42,189 bases of DNA from an uncultured Peptococcaceae bacterium (GCA_947625705.1 CANQPG010000009.1:1-42189); one strand, 5' to 3'. Positions 6,858-14,930 are shown, counted from the first letter of the stretch. Notes: generated from the letters alone by a model not told the origin. A program made the numbers and translations.

Positions 6858-8003
6858 ATGCGGGTTTGGCGCGGGCGAATGGCGCTCTTTGGGCTGCTGC
6901 TGGCGTTTTGCTGGCTGCCCGGCTGGGCGCTGGCGGTGGATACCTCTGCCGTCACACCGGATATGACGGAGCTGGAGCATAGTATCGACGAGGTGGGCGA
7001 ATATCTCGGCGAGTATCTGCCGGGCGGCGGTTTGGACGAGCTTTGGCGGCAGGCGCGGCAGGGTCAAATTGCGCTTTCGCCGCAGCTGTTTGCCGAGACG
7101 GCGGCGCAGGCGTTCACGCGGGAGGTGAACGGGGCGCTGGCGTTGTTCGGGCAGCTGCTGACGCTTTCGGTGTTCACCATGCTGCTGGCGCGGTTTGAGC
7201 AAAAGGGCGTGGGGAAGCTGGCGGCCAGCGTGGTGTATCTGGCGTTCATGGGGCTGGCGGTGCAGGCGTTCCGTCTTTGCGGCGACACGGCGGGCGAGGC
7301 GGTGCATGTGATGAGCGACTTTGTCTACGCACTGCTGCCGGTGCTGCTGACGCTGCTGGTATCGCTGGGCGGCGCGTCGTCGGTGGCGCTGTTTAACCCC
7401 ACACTGCTGTTTGCCGTCAGCGTGTCGCTGCATATCCTGCGGTTTTTTGTGCTGCCCCTCTTATATATCAGCGGGGCTTTGACGCTGTTCGGGCGGCTCC
7501 CCGCCGGGGTGAAGCTCTCGGGGCTGGCCAAGCTGGCGCGCGATCTGGCGATGGGCGTGTTCACGGTCATGCTCTCGGTGTTCACGGCGTTTCTCTCGGT
7601 GCTGCGGCTATCGGGCGCGGCGCTGGACGGCCTGGGCTTCCGCGCGGTCAAAAGCGCCAGCGGCATTTTTATCCCGGTGGTCGGCCGCACCATCGCCGAC
7701 GTGATGGATACCGTGGTGGGCACGGCGCTGCTGTTAAAAAACGTGGTCGGCGTGGCGGGGATCGTGGTGCTGGCGCTGCTTTGCGTGCTGCCCGCCGTGA
7801 AAATTCTGCTGCTGTATTTGTGCTTTCGGCTGGCGGGGGCGCTCTGCGAGCCGCTGGGCGACGCGGCGCTGGCGGAGCTTTTAAACGCCCTGGCCGGGGT
7901 GGTGGTGCTGTTTTTTGCGGTGGTGGCGGCGGCGGCCATCTTCTTTTTTTTCCTGATCTGCATAATTATCGGTATGGGCAACATCATGCTGGCGCTGCGC
8001 TAG
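6858..8003 (+). CDS. spoIIIAE: stage III sporulation protein AE
   Basis: A 381-aa polytopic membrane protein with an N-terminal signal-like segment (residues 6-25), an extracytoplasmic acidic stretch, and about seven hydrophobic helices. Conserved pieces include GEYLPGGGLDELW and, later, FRAVKSASGIFIPVVGRTIA. It is a transmembrane, permease-like part of the SpoIIIA complex. Two starts are possible: GTG 6849 lies too close to the GAGGGG site, so ATG 6858 is preferred. The gene follows spoIIIAD closely. Leu-rich runs are long but normal for this family. Confidence 0.93.
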   Translation: MRVWRGRMALFGLLLAFCWLPGWALAVDTSAVTPDMTELEHSIDEVGEYLGEYLPGGGLDELWRQARQGQIALSPQLFAETAAQAFTREVNGALALFGQLLTLSVFTMLLARFEQKGVGKLAASVVYLAFMGLAVQAFRLCGDTAGEAVHVMSDFVYALLPVLLTLLVSLGGASSVALFNPTLLFAVSVSLHILRFFVLPLLYISGALTLFGRLPAGVKLSGLAKLARDLAMGVFTVMLSVFTAFLSVLRLSGAALDGLGFRAVKSASGIFIPVVGRTIADVMDTVVGTALLLKNVVGVAGIVVLALLCVLPAVKILLLYLCFRLAGALCEPLGDAALAELLNALAGVVVLFFAVVAAAAIFFFFLICIIIGMGNIMLALR

Positions 8004-8022
8004 CGGAAAGGGGGCGGGGCGG

Positions 8023-8574
8023 TTGGCTCTGGTGGATATACTCACGGCGGTCACGCGCCAGGTGCTGATATTATCCGGGCTGGCGCTGTTTTTGGAGGTG
8101 CTGCTGCCCTCCGGTCAGATCAAAAAATACGCCCGGCTGGTCATGGGGCTGCTGCTGGCGGGTGCGCTCCTCGCCCCGGCCGGAGACGCGGGGGGCGGGG
8201 CGGTCTCGGCGGCCATTTTCGTGGTGCCGCCCGATAACACGGAAGCGATCATCGCGGCTGGCAGCAATCTTTCCGAACAGGCGGAGGCTGATGCCGAGCA
8301 GGAGCTGGCCGCCGAGGTGGCGCAGCAGCTGGCGGCTTTCAGCGAGCTTCAGGAGGGCGTCAACAATGCTGAGGTCACGGTGGAGCTGGCCTCGTCCGCC
8401 GAAATGTCCGGGCATAATTGGGGACGAGTCGTCATATTGTTAAGCGTGGCCGAAGAACAAGCCGCACAGGCGCAGGCGATTGCCGCGAGCGTTCGGCGCA
8501 GCGTGGCGGCGTTTTATGACCTGGAGGAGAGCGCCGTGCAGGTGTCGGTCGCGTCATACGCGGCGGCGGATTGA
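8023..8574 (+). CDS. spoIIIAF: stage III sporulation protein AF
   Basis: A 183-aa protein with two N-terminal transmembrane helices separated by the conserved PSGQIKKYARLVMGLLL, then a long soluble domain with an Ala/Glu/Gln-rich helical part. The C-terminal fold resembles the ring-building domains of SpoIIIAG and SpoIIIAH. The start is TTG at 8023, supported by AAAGGGGG 8 bases upstream; GTG 8032 is an alternative. It is preceded by spoIIIAE and followed by spoIIIAG after 19 bases. Confidence 0.88.
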   Translation: MALVDILTAVTRQVLILSGLALFLEVLLPSGQIKKYARLVMGLLLAGALLAPAGDAGGGAVSAAIFVVPPDNTEAIIAAGSNLSEQAEADAEQELAAEVAQQLAAFSELQEGVNNAEVTVELASSAEMSGHNWGRVVILLSVAEEQAAQAQAIAASVRRSVAAFYDLEESAVQVSVASYAAAD

Positions 8575-8593
8575 GGTTGGGGCGAGGTGCGTT

Positions 8594-9175
8594 ATGGAGC
8601 TTTTTAAACCGGAATTTTTGGCGAAGCTGGGGCTTTCGGAAAAGGAGAAAAGGCGGCTGCCGCTGCTGCTTTTGCTGCTGGCGGTGGGGCTGCTGCTGAT
8701 GGGGCTTTCCTCGTGGCTGGCGCGGCAGGATAACGCCGGCGTGCCGTATAGCAGCGCCGAACCGCCGCCGCAGACGGCGGCGGAATTGGACGAGACAGCG
8801 CAGCTGGAGCAAAAGCTGGCGGAAATTCTCGGTAAAATTCGCGGGGCGGGCGAGGTCTCCGTCGCGCTGACGTTTGCCGAAAGCGGGCGCACGGATTACG
8901 CCGTCAACGCCAGCACAACGCTGCGCACAACGGAAGAAAACGACCAGATGGGCGGCGTCCGCAGCACCACCGAGCAGACCAGAAGCGACGATCTGGTGCT
9001 GGCCGAGGGGAACTCCAGCCCGGTGGCGGTGCGTCAAAGCAGCCCTGAGGTGCAGGGGGTGCTGGTGGTGGCGGCGGGGGCGGACGACCCGGCGGTTTGC
9101 CGCCAAATGGCGGAGGCGCTGCAAAATCTGCTGGATATTCCGCCGCATAAAATCGTGATCTGCCCGGCGGACTGA
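8594..9175 (+). CDS. spoIIIAG: stage III sporulation protein AG
   Basis: SpoIIIAG forms a large ring in the intermembrane space during engulfment. The 193-aa product has a short cytoplasmic N-terminus, one transmembrane helix (about 28-46), and a soluble domain. That domain carries LEQKLAEILGKIRGAGEVSV and PEVQGVLVVAAGADDP, both typical of the family (YscJ/FliF-like RBM fold). The ATG at 8594 has GAGG 7 bases upstream; the frame is open further upstream but that part reads across spoIIIAF. It ends 28 bases before spoIIIAH. Confidence 0.93.
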   Translation: MELFKPEFLAKLGLSEKEKRRLPLLLLLLAVGLLLMGLSSWLARQDNAGVPYSSAEPPPQTAAELDETAQLEQKLAEILGKIRGAGEVSVALTFAESGRTDYAVNASTTLRTTEENDQMGGVRSTTEQTRSDDLVLAEGNSSPVAVRQSSPEVQGVLVVAAGADDPAVCRQMAEALQNLLDIPPHKIVICPAD

Positions 9176-9203
9176 CGGGGCAATAAAGAAAGGGGTTTAT
9201 CAG

Positions 9204-9950
9204 ATGAAAATTCGGGAGAAACGTGATTCCGGGCGGCTGGCGGGCTTGAAGCGGCTGGCGCTGAACAAGTGGACGCTGACGTTTGCGGTGATGTTAATTA
9301 TGCTTTCAGCCTATCTGGGGCTGGAGGAGAACGAGCGCCGTCTGGCGCAGCAGGACGTGCTTTACGTCACCGACACCCTGCCGTATGACGTGCAGAAGGT
9401 GAGCGGCGAGGGCGCGGGGAAATTGGAGCTGCTGGACGATGAGCAGGACGCGGCGAACGAAGATAAGCCCGCGGACGATACGCAGGCGGGTGATGATGAG
9501 AATAAAGCTGACGCAGCCGCCCCGACGGCGGGCGACGATCTGGCGGATCTGCAGCAGGATCTGGATAAGGCCGGGGAGTTTTCGGTCAACAGCGACAGCG
9601 ATTTCTTCATCAACTACCGGCTGGAGCGCGAAAAGGCGCGCTCGCGCCAGCTGGAGCTTTTGCAGGGCTTGATCGACGACGACGCGACGTCGGATACGGT
9701 GCGCGAGGCGGCGCAGCAGCGGATCATGGCGCAGGCCGAGGCGATCGAGCAGGAGCTGCTGCTGGAAAGTATCCTGGTGGCCAAATACGGCGGCGAGGCG
9801 GCGGTGTTTATCCAGCCGGCCAAGATCAACGTGGTGCTTTCCGGGGATAAGGAGACCTTAAGCGACAGCGAGGCGGCCAAGATCGCGGCGCTGGTGGATA
9901 ATTATACCGGGATCGGCTATGAGAACGTCATCGTGATACTGAAAGAATAG
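9204..9950 (+). CDS. spoIIIAH: stage III sporulation protein AH
   Basis: SpoIIIAH is the mother-cell membrane protein that contacts SpoIIQ of the forespore across the intermembrane space. The 248-aa product has a basic N-terminus, one transmembrane helix (about 24-42), an acidic, low-complexity linker (about 75-115), and a helical plus RBM-like C-terminal domain. The core NYRLEREKARSRQLELLQGL and the later LLLESILVAKYGGEAAVF are diagnostic. An AAAGGGG site precedes the ATG. It closes the eight-gene spoIIIA cluster in the standard order. Confidence 0.94.
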   Translation: MKIREKRDSGRLAGLKRLALNKWTLTFAVMLIMLSAYLGLEENERRLAQQDVLYVTDTLPYDVQKVSGEGAGKLELLDDEQDAANEDKPADDTQAGDDENKADAAAPTAGDDLADLQQDLDKAGEFSVNSDSDFFINYRLEREKARSRQLELLQGLIDDDATSDTVREAAQQRIMAQAEAIEQELLLESILVAKYGGEAAVFIQPAKINVVLSGDKETLSDSEAAKIAALVDNYTGIGYENVIVILKE

Positions 9951-9983
9951 CGGAAAGCGGCGGCCAAATCCGCAAAAAGGCGG

Positions 9984-10012
9984 TTGTATTCCGCGGGGCT
10001 TTCTGTTATAAT
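9984..10012 (+). promoter_or_regulatory. promoter of the asp23-amaP-DUF2273-nusB group
   Basis: TTGTAT and TATAAT are 17 bases apart, and the Asp23 ATG is 31 bases beyond the -10 box. This separates the vegetative genes from the upstream sporulation operon. Confidence 0.8.
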
Positions 10013-10042
10013 TAACTTATCAATACATCGGAGGTGTTTCTC

Positions 10043-10462
10043 ATGGATGAACAGATTTTGGAAGTTGAGGTTCAAAATCAAGAGGATACAAATACCGTAA
10101 AAATCGCCAACGACGTGGTGGCGACGATTGCGGGCATTGCGGCGTCGGAAATTGCCGGCGTGGCCAGCATGAGCGGCGGCGTGGTCAGCGGGCTTTCCCA
10201 GATGCTGGGCAAGAAGCAGCTGACTAAGGGCGTCAAGGTGGAGATCGCCGAAAAGGACGTCACGCTGGATATCAGCATCGTGGTGGAATACGGCCGGAAG
10301 ATCCCCGAGGTCTGCGGCGCCATTCAGCAGGCCGTGAAGCAGGCCGTGGAGGATATGACGGGGCTTAACGTTACCGCCGTCAATGTCCATGTTACGGGCG
10401 TTCAGTTCGTGGAGGAGGCTCCCGCGGAGGAGGCTCCCGCCGAAGCCGAGGCGGAGGAATAA
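10043..10462 (+). CDS. Asp23/Gls24 family envelope stress protein
   Basis: A 139-aa member of the Asp23 family, abundant proteins tied to the membrane by AmaP and induced by alkaline or envelope stress in Gram-positives. The body has IANDVVATIAGIAASEIAGV followed by GVKVEIAEKDVTLDISIVVEYG and the C-terminal GLNVTAVNVHVTGVQF, all family signatures. An acidic repeat of EEAPAE ends the protein. ATG 10043 is selected because GGAGG lies 8 bases before it. AmaP is encoded two genes' distance downstream, consistent with a shared complex. In many Clostridia an Asp23 gene precedes nusB in this way. Confidence 0.93.
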   Translation: MDEQILEVEVQNQEDTNTVKIANDVVATIAGIAASEIAGVASMSGGVVSGLSQMLGKKQLTKGVKVEIAEKDVTLDISIVVEYGRKIPEVCGAIQQAVKQAVEDMTGLNVTAVNVHVTGVQFVEEAPAEEAPAEAEAEE

Positions 10463-10500
10463 GTCTTGCGGCCAAAAAAATTTGCTTTGCCTGTTCGCAG

Positions 10501-10529
10501 GGGCTATCGGCATTTTGCCATAGCCCTTT
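10501..10529 (+). terminator. possible attenuating hairpin between asp23 and amaP
   Basis: GGGCTAT pairs with ATAGCCC around a small inner stem (GGCA/TGCC) and is followed by only TTTG. It may lower transcription into amaP relative to asp23, fitting the high level expected of Asp23. Confidence 0.4.
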
Positions 10530-10595
10530 GCTGGGTTGGCGGGGTAAATGCAGTGCGTAGTTGACCCGTTTAAAAGGGTAAAAGGTGGTATTTTT

Positions 10596-11153
10596 ATGCG
10601 TGTTTTGGAAAAACTGTTGCTGTTTGTGCTGGTGCTGCTGGTGCTGGCGGCGGGGCTTGGCGGCATGGCGATGTGCTTTATGCCGCGCGAGGCGGAGTAT
10701 TATATCAGCTGGGGGCTGGCGGCGGCGTTTGACAGCCGTTGGCTGGTGCTGATTTGCTCGGGCGTGCTGATCTTGCTGGCCGTGCTGCTGTTTTTCGGTG
10801 TGGTCTGCCGGGGCGGCGGCAAGAAGAGCGAGGTCAGAGCGGCCAACGTCGTGAAAGTGGGCGGCGAGGGCAGCAACGTGCAGATAAGCACCCAGGCGGT
10901 CGATTGCATTATCCAGCAGCAGAAGCTGCAATTCCCCGACGTCATCAGCCTGGAGAGCAAAATTGCCGGTGCGGCTGAGGGCGCGGAGGTCATCTTGAAA
11001 GTGACGGCCAGGGCGAACGCCAATATGCAGGAGCTGGCGGCCAATCTGCAAACCGCCGTGAAGCAGCAGCTGGAAAGCATGGTGGGTCTGAATGTGACCG
11101 CCGTCAAGGTCATCATTGCCGATGTTATCGGCGAAGCCGGGGCGGAGGCTTAA
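10596..11153 (+). CDS. amaP: alkaline shock response membrane anchor protein AmaP
   Basis: AmaP anchors Asp23 to the cytoplasmic membrane. The 185-aa product has two transmembrane helices (about 8-27 and 48-68) joined by a short loop. A soluble Asp23-like domain then covers roughly residues 80-180, with SLESKIAGAAEGAEVILKV and MVGLNVTAVKVIIADV. ATG 10596 is favoured by AAAGGTGG with 7 bases of spacing; the frame extends 48 bases upstream without a good site. The similarity of its C-terminal domain to the neighbouring Asp23 protein is visible by eye. Confidence 0.88.
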   Translation: MRVLEKLLLFVLVLLVLAAGLGGMAMCFMPREAEYYISWGLAAAFDSRWLVLICSGVLILLAVLLFFGVVCRGGGKKSEVRAANVVKVGGEGSNVQISTQAVDCIIQQQKLQFPDVISLESKIAGAAEGAEVILKVTARANANMQELAANLQTAVKQQLESMVGLNVTAVKVIIADVIGEAGAEA

Positions 11154-11174
11154 CGCAGCGGGAGGATTTGCGCG

Positions 11175-11405
11175 ATGAATTACGTTGATTGGTGCAAACA
11201 ATTTTACGCCGCCCACCCCGGCGTGTGTCTCGGTGTGGCGGGGGGCTTGCTGCTGGGCTTGTGCTTTGCAGTGTTCGGCTTCTGGCGGACGCTGGTGGTG
11301 GCCGTCTGCGGGGCGGTCGGCCTGTTTATCGGCTGGCGGCTGGACGCCGGCGACAGCCCGGATTCCTGGTTTGATCAGCTGCGGCAGAAATTCAGCCGCA
11401 AATAG
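11175..11405 (+). CDS. DUF2273 small membrane protein
   Basis: A 76-aa protein with two transmembrane helices (about 17-35 and 38-54), the pattern HPGVCLGVAGGLLLGL, and a C-terminal amphipathic end DQLRQKFSRK. This is the small DUF2273 protein often encoded with Asp23 and AmaP, and probably part of the same membrane-bound complex. A GGGAGG site precedes the ATG. It is 21 bases after amaP, and its TAG stop is close to the nusB region. Confidence 0.88.
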   Translation: MNYVDWCKQFYAAHPGVCLGVAGGLLLGLCFAVFGFWRTLVVAVCGAVGLFIGWRLDAGDSPDSWFDQLRQKFSRK

Positions 11406-11443
11406 TGGGGCGCATACTTTTTGAGTTTGAGGGGGACAGGCTT

Positions 11444-12097
11444 TTGAGCAGGCATAAGGCGCGTGAGGCGGCTTTCCAAATGCTGTTTCAGCTGCTGGAG
11501 GGCGAAAATGAATGGCAGATGACGGGGGAGACGCTGGCGGAGGCCGGGCTTCAACCGGAGAACGCGGCGTTTGCCAAGGCTTTGGTCGAGGGCGCTTGGG
11601 CCAAGCGCTTTGAGACGGAGCAGTATATCCGCAAATTTGCCAGCTCCTGGCAGTATGAGCGCCTGTTCTCGGTGGACAGGGTGCTGCTGCATTTGGCGAT
11701 GTATGAGCTGAAATACCTACCGGAGACCCCCGCGGCCATCGCCATCGACGAGGCGGTGGAGCTGGCCAAGCAATACGGCACCGACGATTCCGCACCGTTT
11801 GTGAACGCCGTGCTGGATAACTTCCGCCTGAAAGTGTTGGAGCAGCAGCAGCCGGAATATCAACCGGACGAAGCGGCGATTGCCCGGGCGCAGGCTTTAT
11901 ACGAACAAAAAGCGGCGGAGCAGGCCAAGACCGCCGAACCGCAGCCGAAAGCGGCGCCCAAACCGCAGCCCATGCCGATCACCGAGCAAATGGGCAAGCG
12001 TGGCTTCCGTAAGATCGGCAAAAGCGAGCAGACGGCGGCGGATAAAATTCTCCCGGAACCGGAGGAAGAAGAAACGTATCCGCGGCGCAACCGTTGA
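11444..12097 (+). CDS. nusB: transcription antitermination factor NusB with C-terminal extension
   Basis: NusB binds boxA RNA with NusE (ribosomal protein S10) and promotes rRNA antitermination. The conserved start SRHKAREAAFQMLFQ and the core LFSVDRVLLHLAMYELKYLP with PAAIAIDEAVELAKQYG and FVNAVLDNF are all present within the first 140 residues. The TTG start at 11444 is selected because it yields the family's usual N-terminus and has GAGGGGG upstream; the frame itself is open from 11405. About 75 extra residues follow the NusB fold, rich in A, Q, K, E and P, probably disordered. The last gene of this plus-strand group. Confidence 0.94.
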   Translation: MSRHKAREAAFQMLFQLLEGENEWQMTGETLAEAGLQPENAAFAKALVEGAWAKRFETEQYIRKFASSWQYERLFSVDRVLLHLAMYELKYLPETPAAIAIDEAVELAKQYGTDDSAPFVNAVLDNFRLKVLEQQQPEYQPDEAAIARAQALYEQKAAEQAKTAEPQPKAAPKPQPMPITEQMGKRGFRKIGKSEQTAADKILPEPEEEETYPRRNR

Positions 12098-12104
12098 ATA
12101 ATTG

Positions 12105-12180
12105 GGGTGTTGATAAAACTTTCCGCTACATGACCTCCGCTTCGCTGCGCTAAATTTCGCGGCAAGTATTATCAACACCC
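12105..12180. repeat. 12-bp inverted repeat with long loop after nusB
   Basis: GGGTGTTGATAA at 12105-12116 is perfectly complementary to 12169-12180, leaving 52 bases between the arms. The loop contains smaller self-complementary stretches. It lies between nusB and its terminator and may be a structured 3' UTR or a small non-autonomous repeat. Confidence 0.6.
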
Positions 12181-12196
12181 TCCCAAGTAAAAAAAC

Positions 12197-12230
12197 AACC
12201 CCGTACCGTGGTGGTATGGGGTTATTTTTT
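12197..12230. terminator. bidirectional terminator between nusB and ilvA
   Basis: AACCCCGTACC pairs with GGTATGGGGTT around GTGGT-type loop bases, with one wobble. T runs follow on both strands (six on plus, seven on minus), so it serves both converging genes. Confidence 0.9.
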
Positions 12231-12242
12231 GTCGTTTCTGAC

Positions 12243-13481
12243 TTAGTAAATACGCTTGACGGCAAACCCTTCATCTTGCAGCGCTTCCAAAACCTCTTGA
12301 ATGTGCAGGTGGCCGTTGGTCTCCACCGTCACTTCCAGCACCACCTTGTTGGCATAGCGGTCGATCGCCTTGAACTGGTTATGCTGCAATTCGATGACGT
12401 TGGCGTTGTGCTGCGCCAGCAGGCTGGCCACTTTCGCCAGCTGCCACGGCTTGTCGGGCAGCTCCACCGAGAAGCACATAATGCGCCCGCGGCTGATCAT
12501 GCCCTGGTTGATGATGGAGGATATCGTCACCATGTCGATATTGCCGCCGGAGATGGGGCAGACGATCTTCTTGCCCTTGGCGGCGCGCTTTTTCACGGCG
12601 GCCAGCGGCACCACACCGGAGGTCTCGGCCACCAGCTTGTGCTTCTCCAGCGTCAAAAGGAACGCTTCCATAATATCCTTTTCGGAAACGGTGACGATGT
12701 CGTCCAGATACTGCGAGCAGAGGGCGAACGTCAGGTCGCCGGGGCGGCGCACCGCCACGCCCTCGGCGCAGGTCTTCATATTCTCCAGCGTGCAGGGGTG
12801 GCCGGTGTCAATGGATTTTTTCATCGACATCGCGCCGATCGGCTCCACACCGATGACTTTGATGTCGGGGCGCAGCGCCTTGGCCGCCATGGCAATGCCT
12901 GCCGCCAAACCGCCGCCGCCGATGGGGACGAGTATTTCGTCTGCGTCGGGCAGCTCCTGCAAAATCTCCAGCGCAATGGTGCCCTGGCCGCAGATGACCT
13001 CGTAATCGTCAAACGGGTGAATGAACGTATAGCCGTTCTCGGCGGCCAGCTGAATGGCCTTGTCATATGCCTCGTCGAACACGTCGCCCGCGATGACCAC
13101 GTCCGCGCCGTAGCTTTTGGTGGCCTCCACTTTCAAAAGCGGCGTCACGTTCGGCATAACAATGGTGGCCTTAACGCCGCCCATCTTGGCGGAAATGGCG
13201 CAGCCCTGCGCGTGGTTGCCGGCGCTGGCGGCGATAATGCCGTGCGCGCTCTCCTCCTTGGTGAGAGAGCTTATCTTGTTGTACGCGCCGCGGATCTTAA
13301 ACGAGCCGGTGCGCTGCAAATTCTCCGGCTTGATGTAAACCTCCGAGCCATATTCCTGGCTGAAAAAGGAGCTGGCCATCAGCGGCGTGGGCAGCAGCAC
13401 GGGGCGCAGGTGTTCCTCGGCACGCTGCACGTCCGTCAGGTGGTCGCGGCTTAAATATTCTTCGATTTGTTGCTTATCCAT
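12243..13481 (-). CDS. ilvA: threonine ammonia-lyase with C-terminal ACT domain
   Basis: This PLP enzyme deaminates threonine to 2-oxobutyrate and ammonia, either for isoleucine synthesis or catabolism. The 412-aa length and single C-terminal ACT domain (about 330-412, GRIMCFSVELPDKPWQLAKV) match the shorter clostridial type. The PLP lysine lies in TGSFKIRGAYNK (Lys62), and the glycine loop IGGGGLAAGIA and SGGNIDM are intact. The start has GGAGG 6 bases upstream. A clear promoter (TTGACT-17-TATAAT) lies 30-60 bases upstream. No other branched-chain genes are nearby. The biosynthetic versus catabolic role cannot be fixed by sequence; tdcB is an alternative name. Confidence 0.93.
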   Translation of the reverse strand: MDKQQIEEYLSRDHLTDVQRAEEHLRPVLLPTPLMASSFFSQEYGSEVYIKPENLQRTGSFKIRGAYNKISSLTKEESAHGIIAASAGNHAQGCAISAKMGGVKATIVMPNVTPLLKVEATKSYGADVVIAGDVFDEAYDKAIQLAAENGYTFIHPFDDYEVICGQGTIALEILQELPDADEILVPIGGGGLAAGIAMAAKALRPDIKVIGVEPIGAMSMKKSIDTGHPCTLENMKTCAEGVAVRRPGDLTFALCSQYLDDIVTVSEKDIMEAFLLTLEKHKLVAETSGVVPLAAVKKRAAKGKKIVCPISGGNIDMVTISSIINQGMISRGRIMCFSVELPDKPWQLAKVASLLAQHNANVIELQHNQFKAIDRYANKVVLEVTVETNGHLHIQEVLEALQDEGFAVKRIY

Positions 13482-13512
13482 GCTATGCCTCCAAGTTATG
13501 TAATAATCATTT

Positions 13513-13541
13513 ATTATAAAACTTTATGCGTAAATAGTCAA
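13513..13541 (-). promoter_or_regulatory. promoter of the threonine ammonia-lyase gene
   Basis: Minus-strand TTGACT (13541-13536) and TATAAT (13518-13513) are 17 bases apart. The -35 box lies only a few bases beyond the end of the upstream lipoprotein gene. Confidence 0.85.
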
Positions 13542-13547
13542 TATTTT

Positions 13548-14672
13548 TTACGCCGGGGTGATGACTTCGAATTGGCTGACCGGCATATCGCCGTCAAATT
13601 TATACACCGAGAGAGGATAATAAATCGTGTGCATACAGGTCAGCATTTCCGCCTGCCCGTCGCCGTCGATATCCGCCAGCACCATGTGCATTTCGCCCGC
13701 CGGGTCAAACTCGCCGCAGTTGTAAATGGGCGAGGGCGCTATGCCGTCCGCCGCGTCATATTGATACGCCGCGCAGTATTGTTCATACCAGTCGTCAGCC
13801 TGCTTTGGCGGCAGATAGCTGTAATAAATATCATTATTGGAATCGTTCATATCCATAAACAAAGGCTGCTGCTCTACCGTAAAGCCGAAGCTGTCCATGG
13901 TCAGCACCTCGCCGCTGCCGGAAACATACACCGTCATGCTGTATATTAGGGGGTTAGCCGCCGCCGGGGGGTTGGGCGCGTCTGCCTGCATATTACACAA
14001 ATTGCCGAAGTTCAGCAGCGCCTCCTCGCGTCCGTCGCCGTCAATATCAAAATAGTAGCCGCACTTGGCCAGCAGTGGCGGCACATCGGCGTTATTCTCT
14101 TCCGCCAGGCTTTGCAAGATCTCCATGATACGCTCCTCGCCGGGTAAGTCCTGCGGCTGTTTCTCCGGTGTGTATGCCTCAAAACGCACCGGCGTGGGGA
14201 ACGGCTCCCAATCACCGGAAAGCGCTACCCCGCCAAACAAAGTGCTGTCGTCACCCCAAACGTAATCGTCCAGCCAGCCGTCGTCAGCAATATCCAGCGG
14301 CGTTTGGCTGCCCGGCGCAAGCATATCCTTCACGGCATAATTATGCCACGTACTGACGGTTATCACCGCCGTTGCCGGCAAACGCAGCGGCTGAAGCAGC
14401 TCCTCGCCGTGATAATCCTGCGGCAGCCCCAGCAGTTCATACACTTCAAAATACCATGGCGTACCGTCACGGGTGATAAGCGGCGTTTGCAAAAACTGCT
14501 CGCCGTCCGCCACCACCGATACCGGCAGCCACGTGTTAAAATATTTTACCCACGCCGTGCCCTCCGGTAGTGGGGCGGGGGTGTTCTCCGCTGTTTGGTT
14601 CGGCTGCTGCCCGCAGGCGCAAAGCCCCGCCAGCAGCAGAAACAGCGCCGCCCAAAGGCTAAATTTCTTCAT
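13548..14672 (-). CDS. putative lipoprotein with calcium-binding-like repeats
   Basis: The 374-aa product begins with a lipoprotein signal, MKKFSLWAALFLLLAGLCAC, with a lipobox cysteine near residue 20. A Gln/Asn/Pro-rich linker follows, so it is probably anchored outside the membrane. Two acidic loops, DIDGDGREEALLNF (about 215-228) and ADIDGDGQAEMLTC (about 340-353), look like FG-GAP/VCBS-type or EF-hand-like metal-binding loops. No enzymatic motif is recognised. It has its own promoter (TTGACA-17-TATAAT) and AAAGGAG site, and runs toward ilvA without an obvious terminator. Its role is unknown. Confidence 0.8.
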   Translation of the reverse strand: MKKFSLWAALFLLLAGLCACGQQPNQTAENTPAPLPEGTAWVKYFNTWLPVSVVADGEQFLQTPLITRDGTPWYFEVYELLGLPQDYHGEELLQPLRLPATAVITVSTWHNYAVKDMLAPGSQTPLDIADDGWLDDYVWGDDSTLFGGVALSGDWEPFPTPVRFEAYTPEKQPQDLPGEERIMEILQSLAEENNADVPPLLAKCGYYFDIDGDGREEALLNFGNLCNMQADAPNPPAAANPLIYSMTVYVSGSGEVLTMDSFGFTVEQQPLFMDMNDSNNDIYYSYLPPKQADDWYEQYCAAYQYDAADGIAPSPIYNCGEFDPAGEMHMVLADIDGDGQAEMLTCMHTIYYPLSVYKFDGDMPVSQFEVITPA

Positions 14673-14706
14673 GGAAATTCTCCTTTCATTATCAAAACTT
14701 ACTTAT

Positions 14707-14735
14707 ATTATAACCGCCGCAAACCTGCTTGTCAA
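14707..14735 (-). promoter_or_regulatory. promoter of the lipoprotein gene
   Basis: Minus-strand TTGACA (14735-14730) and TATAAT (14712-14707) are 17 bases apart, a consensus promoter. It is almost back to back with the tRNA promoter. Confidence 0.85.
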
Positions 14736-14741
14736 AATAGC

Positions 14742-14770
14742 TTGACGGCGGGCGAAGAAAATGCTATACT
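14742..14770 (+). promoter_or_regulatory. promoter of the tRNA-Val gene
   Basis: TTGACG and TATACT are separated by 17 bases, and the tRNA begins 18 bases after the -10 box. Confidence 0.8.
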
Positions 14771-14787
14771 AATCAGGAACGAAATGT

Positions 14788-14864
14788 GGAGGCGTAGCTC
14801 AGTTGGTTAGAGTGCTTGCTTGACATGCAAGAGGTCACTGGTTCGATTCCAGTCGTCTCCACCA
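14788..14864 (+). tRNA. tRNA-Val (anticodon GAC)
   Basis: The cloverleaf folds completely: acceptor GGAGGCG with CGTCTCC (one wobble), D-arm GCTC...GAGT, anticodon stem CTTGC/GCAAG with loop TTGACAT giving anticodon GAC, and T-arm CTGGTTCGATTCCAG. The CCA end is encoded. Its 3' 56 bases are repeated at 31155-31210, showing that this gene is the attachment site of the downstream element. Because integration restored the 3' end, the tRNA remains intact. Confidence 0.97.
14809..14864 (+). repeat. left attachment repeat (inside tRNA-Val)
   Basis: A 56-bp sequence from AGAGTGCTTG to the CCACCA end, identical to 31155-31210. It covers the anticodon stem-loop, T-arm and acceptor 3' strand, the usual attB segment for tRNA-integrating recombinases. 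Confidence 0.95.
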
Positions 14865-14875
14865 GATGAATGTAG

Positions 14876-14930
14876 ACAAAACCCCCTGCTAAACGGCATG
14901 ATTGGCAGGGGTTTTGTTATGTCGTCCTGT
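14876..14930. terminator. hairpin between tRNA-Val and the integrase gene
   Basis: ACAAAACCCCCTGC (14876-14889) pairs with GCAGGGGTTTTGT (14915-14927) apart from one bulge, with T-rich exits both ways. It can end the tRNA transcript on plus and the integrase transcript on minus. Confidence 0.7.

Noticed and set aside
6594-7433. Minus-strand open frame of 279 codons opposite spoIIIAD/AE
   Set aside because: Arg/Gln/His-rich text typical of the antisense of GC-rich Leu/Ala codons; spoIIIAD and spoIIIAE are certain on the other strand.
10392-11795. Minus-strand open frame of 467 codons opposite amaP and nusB
   Set aside because: Low-complexity His/Pro/Gln/Arg composition and overlap with four confidently assigned plus-strand genes.
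12216-13454. Plus-strand open frame of 412 codons opposite ilvA
   Set aside because: Antisense of a clear threonine ammonia-lyase with promoter and ribosome site.
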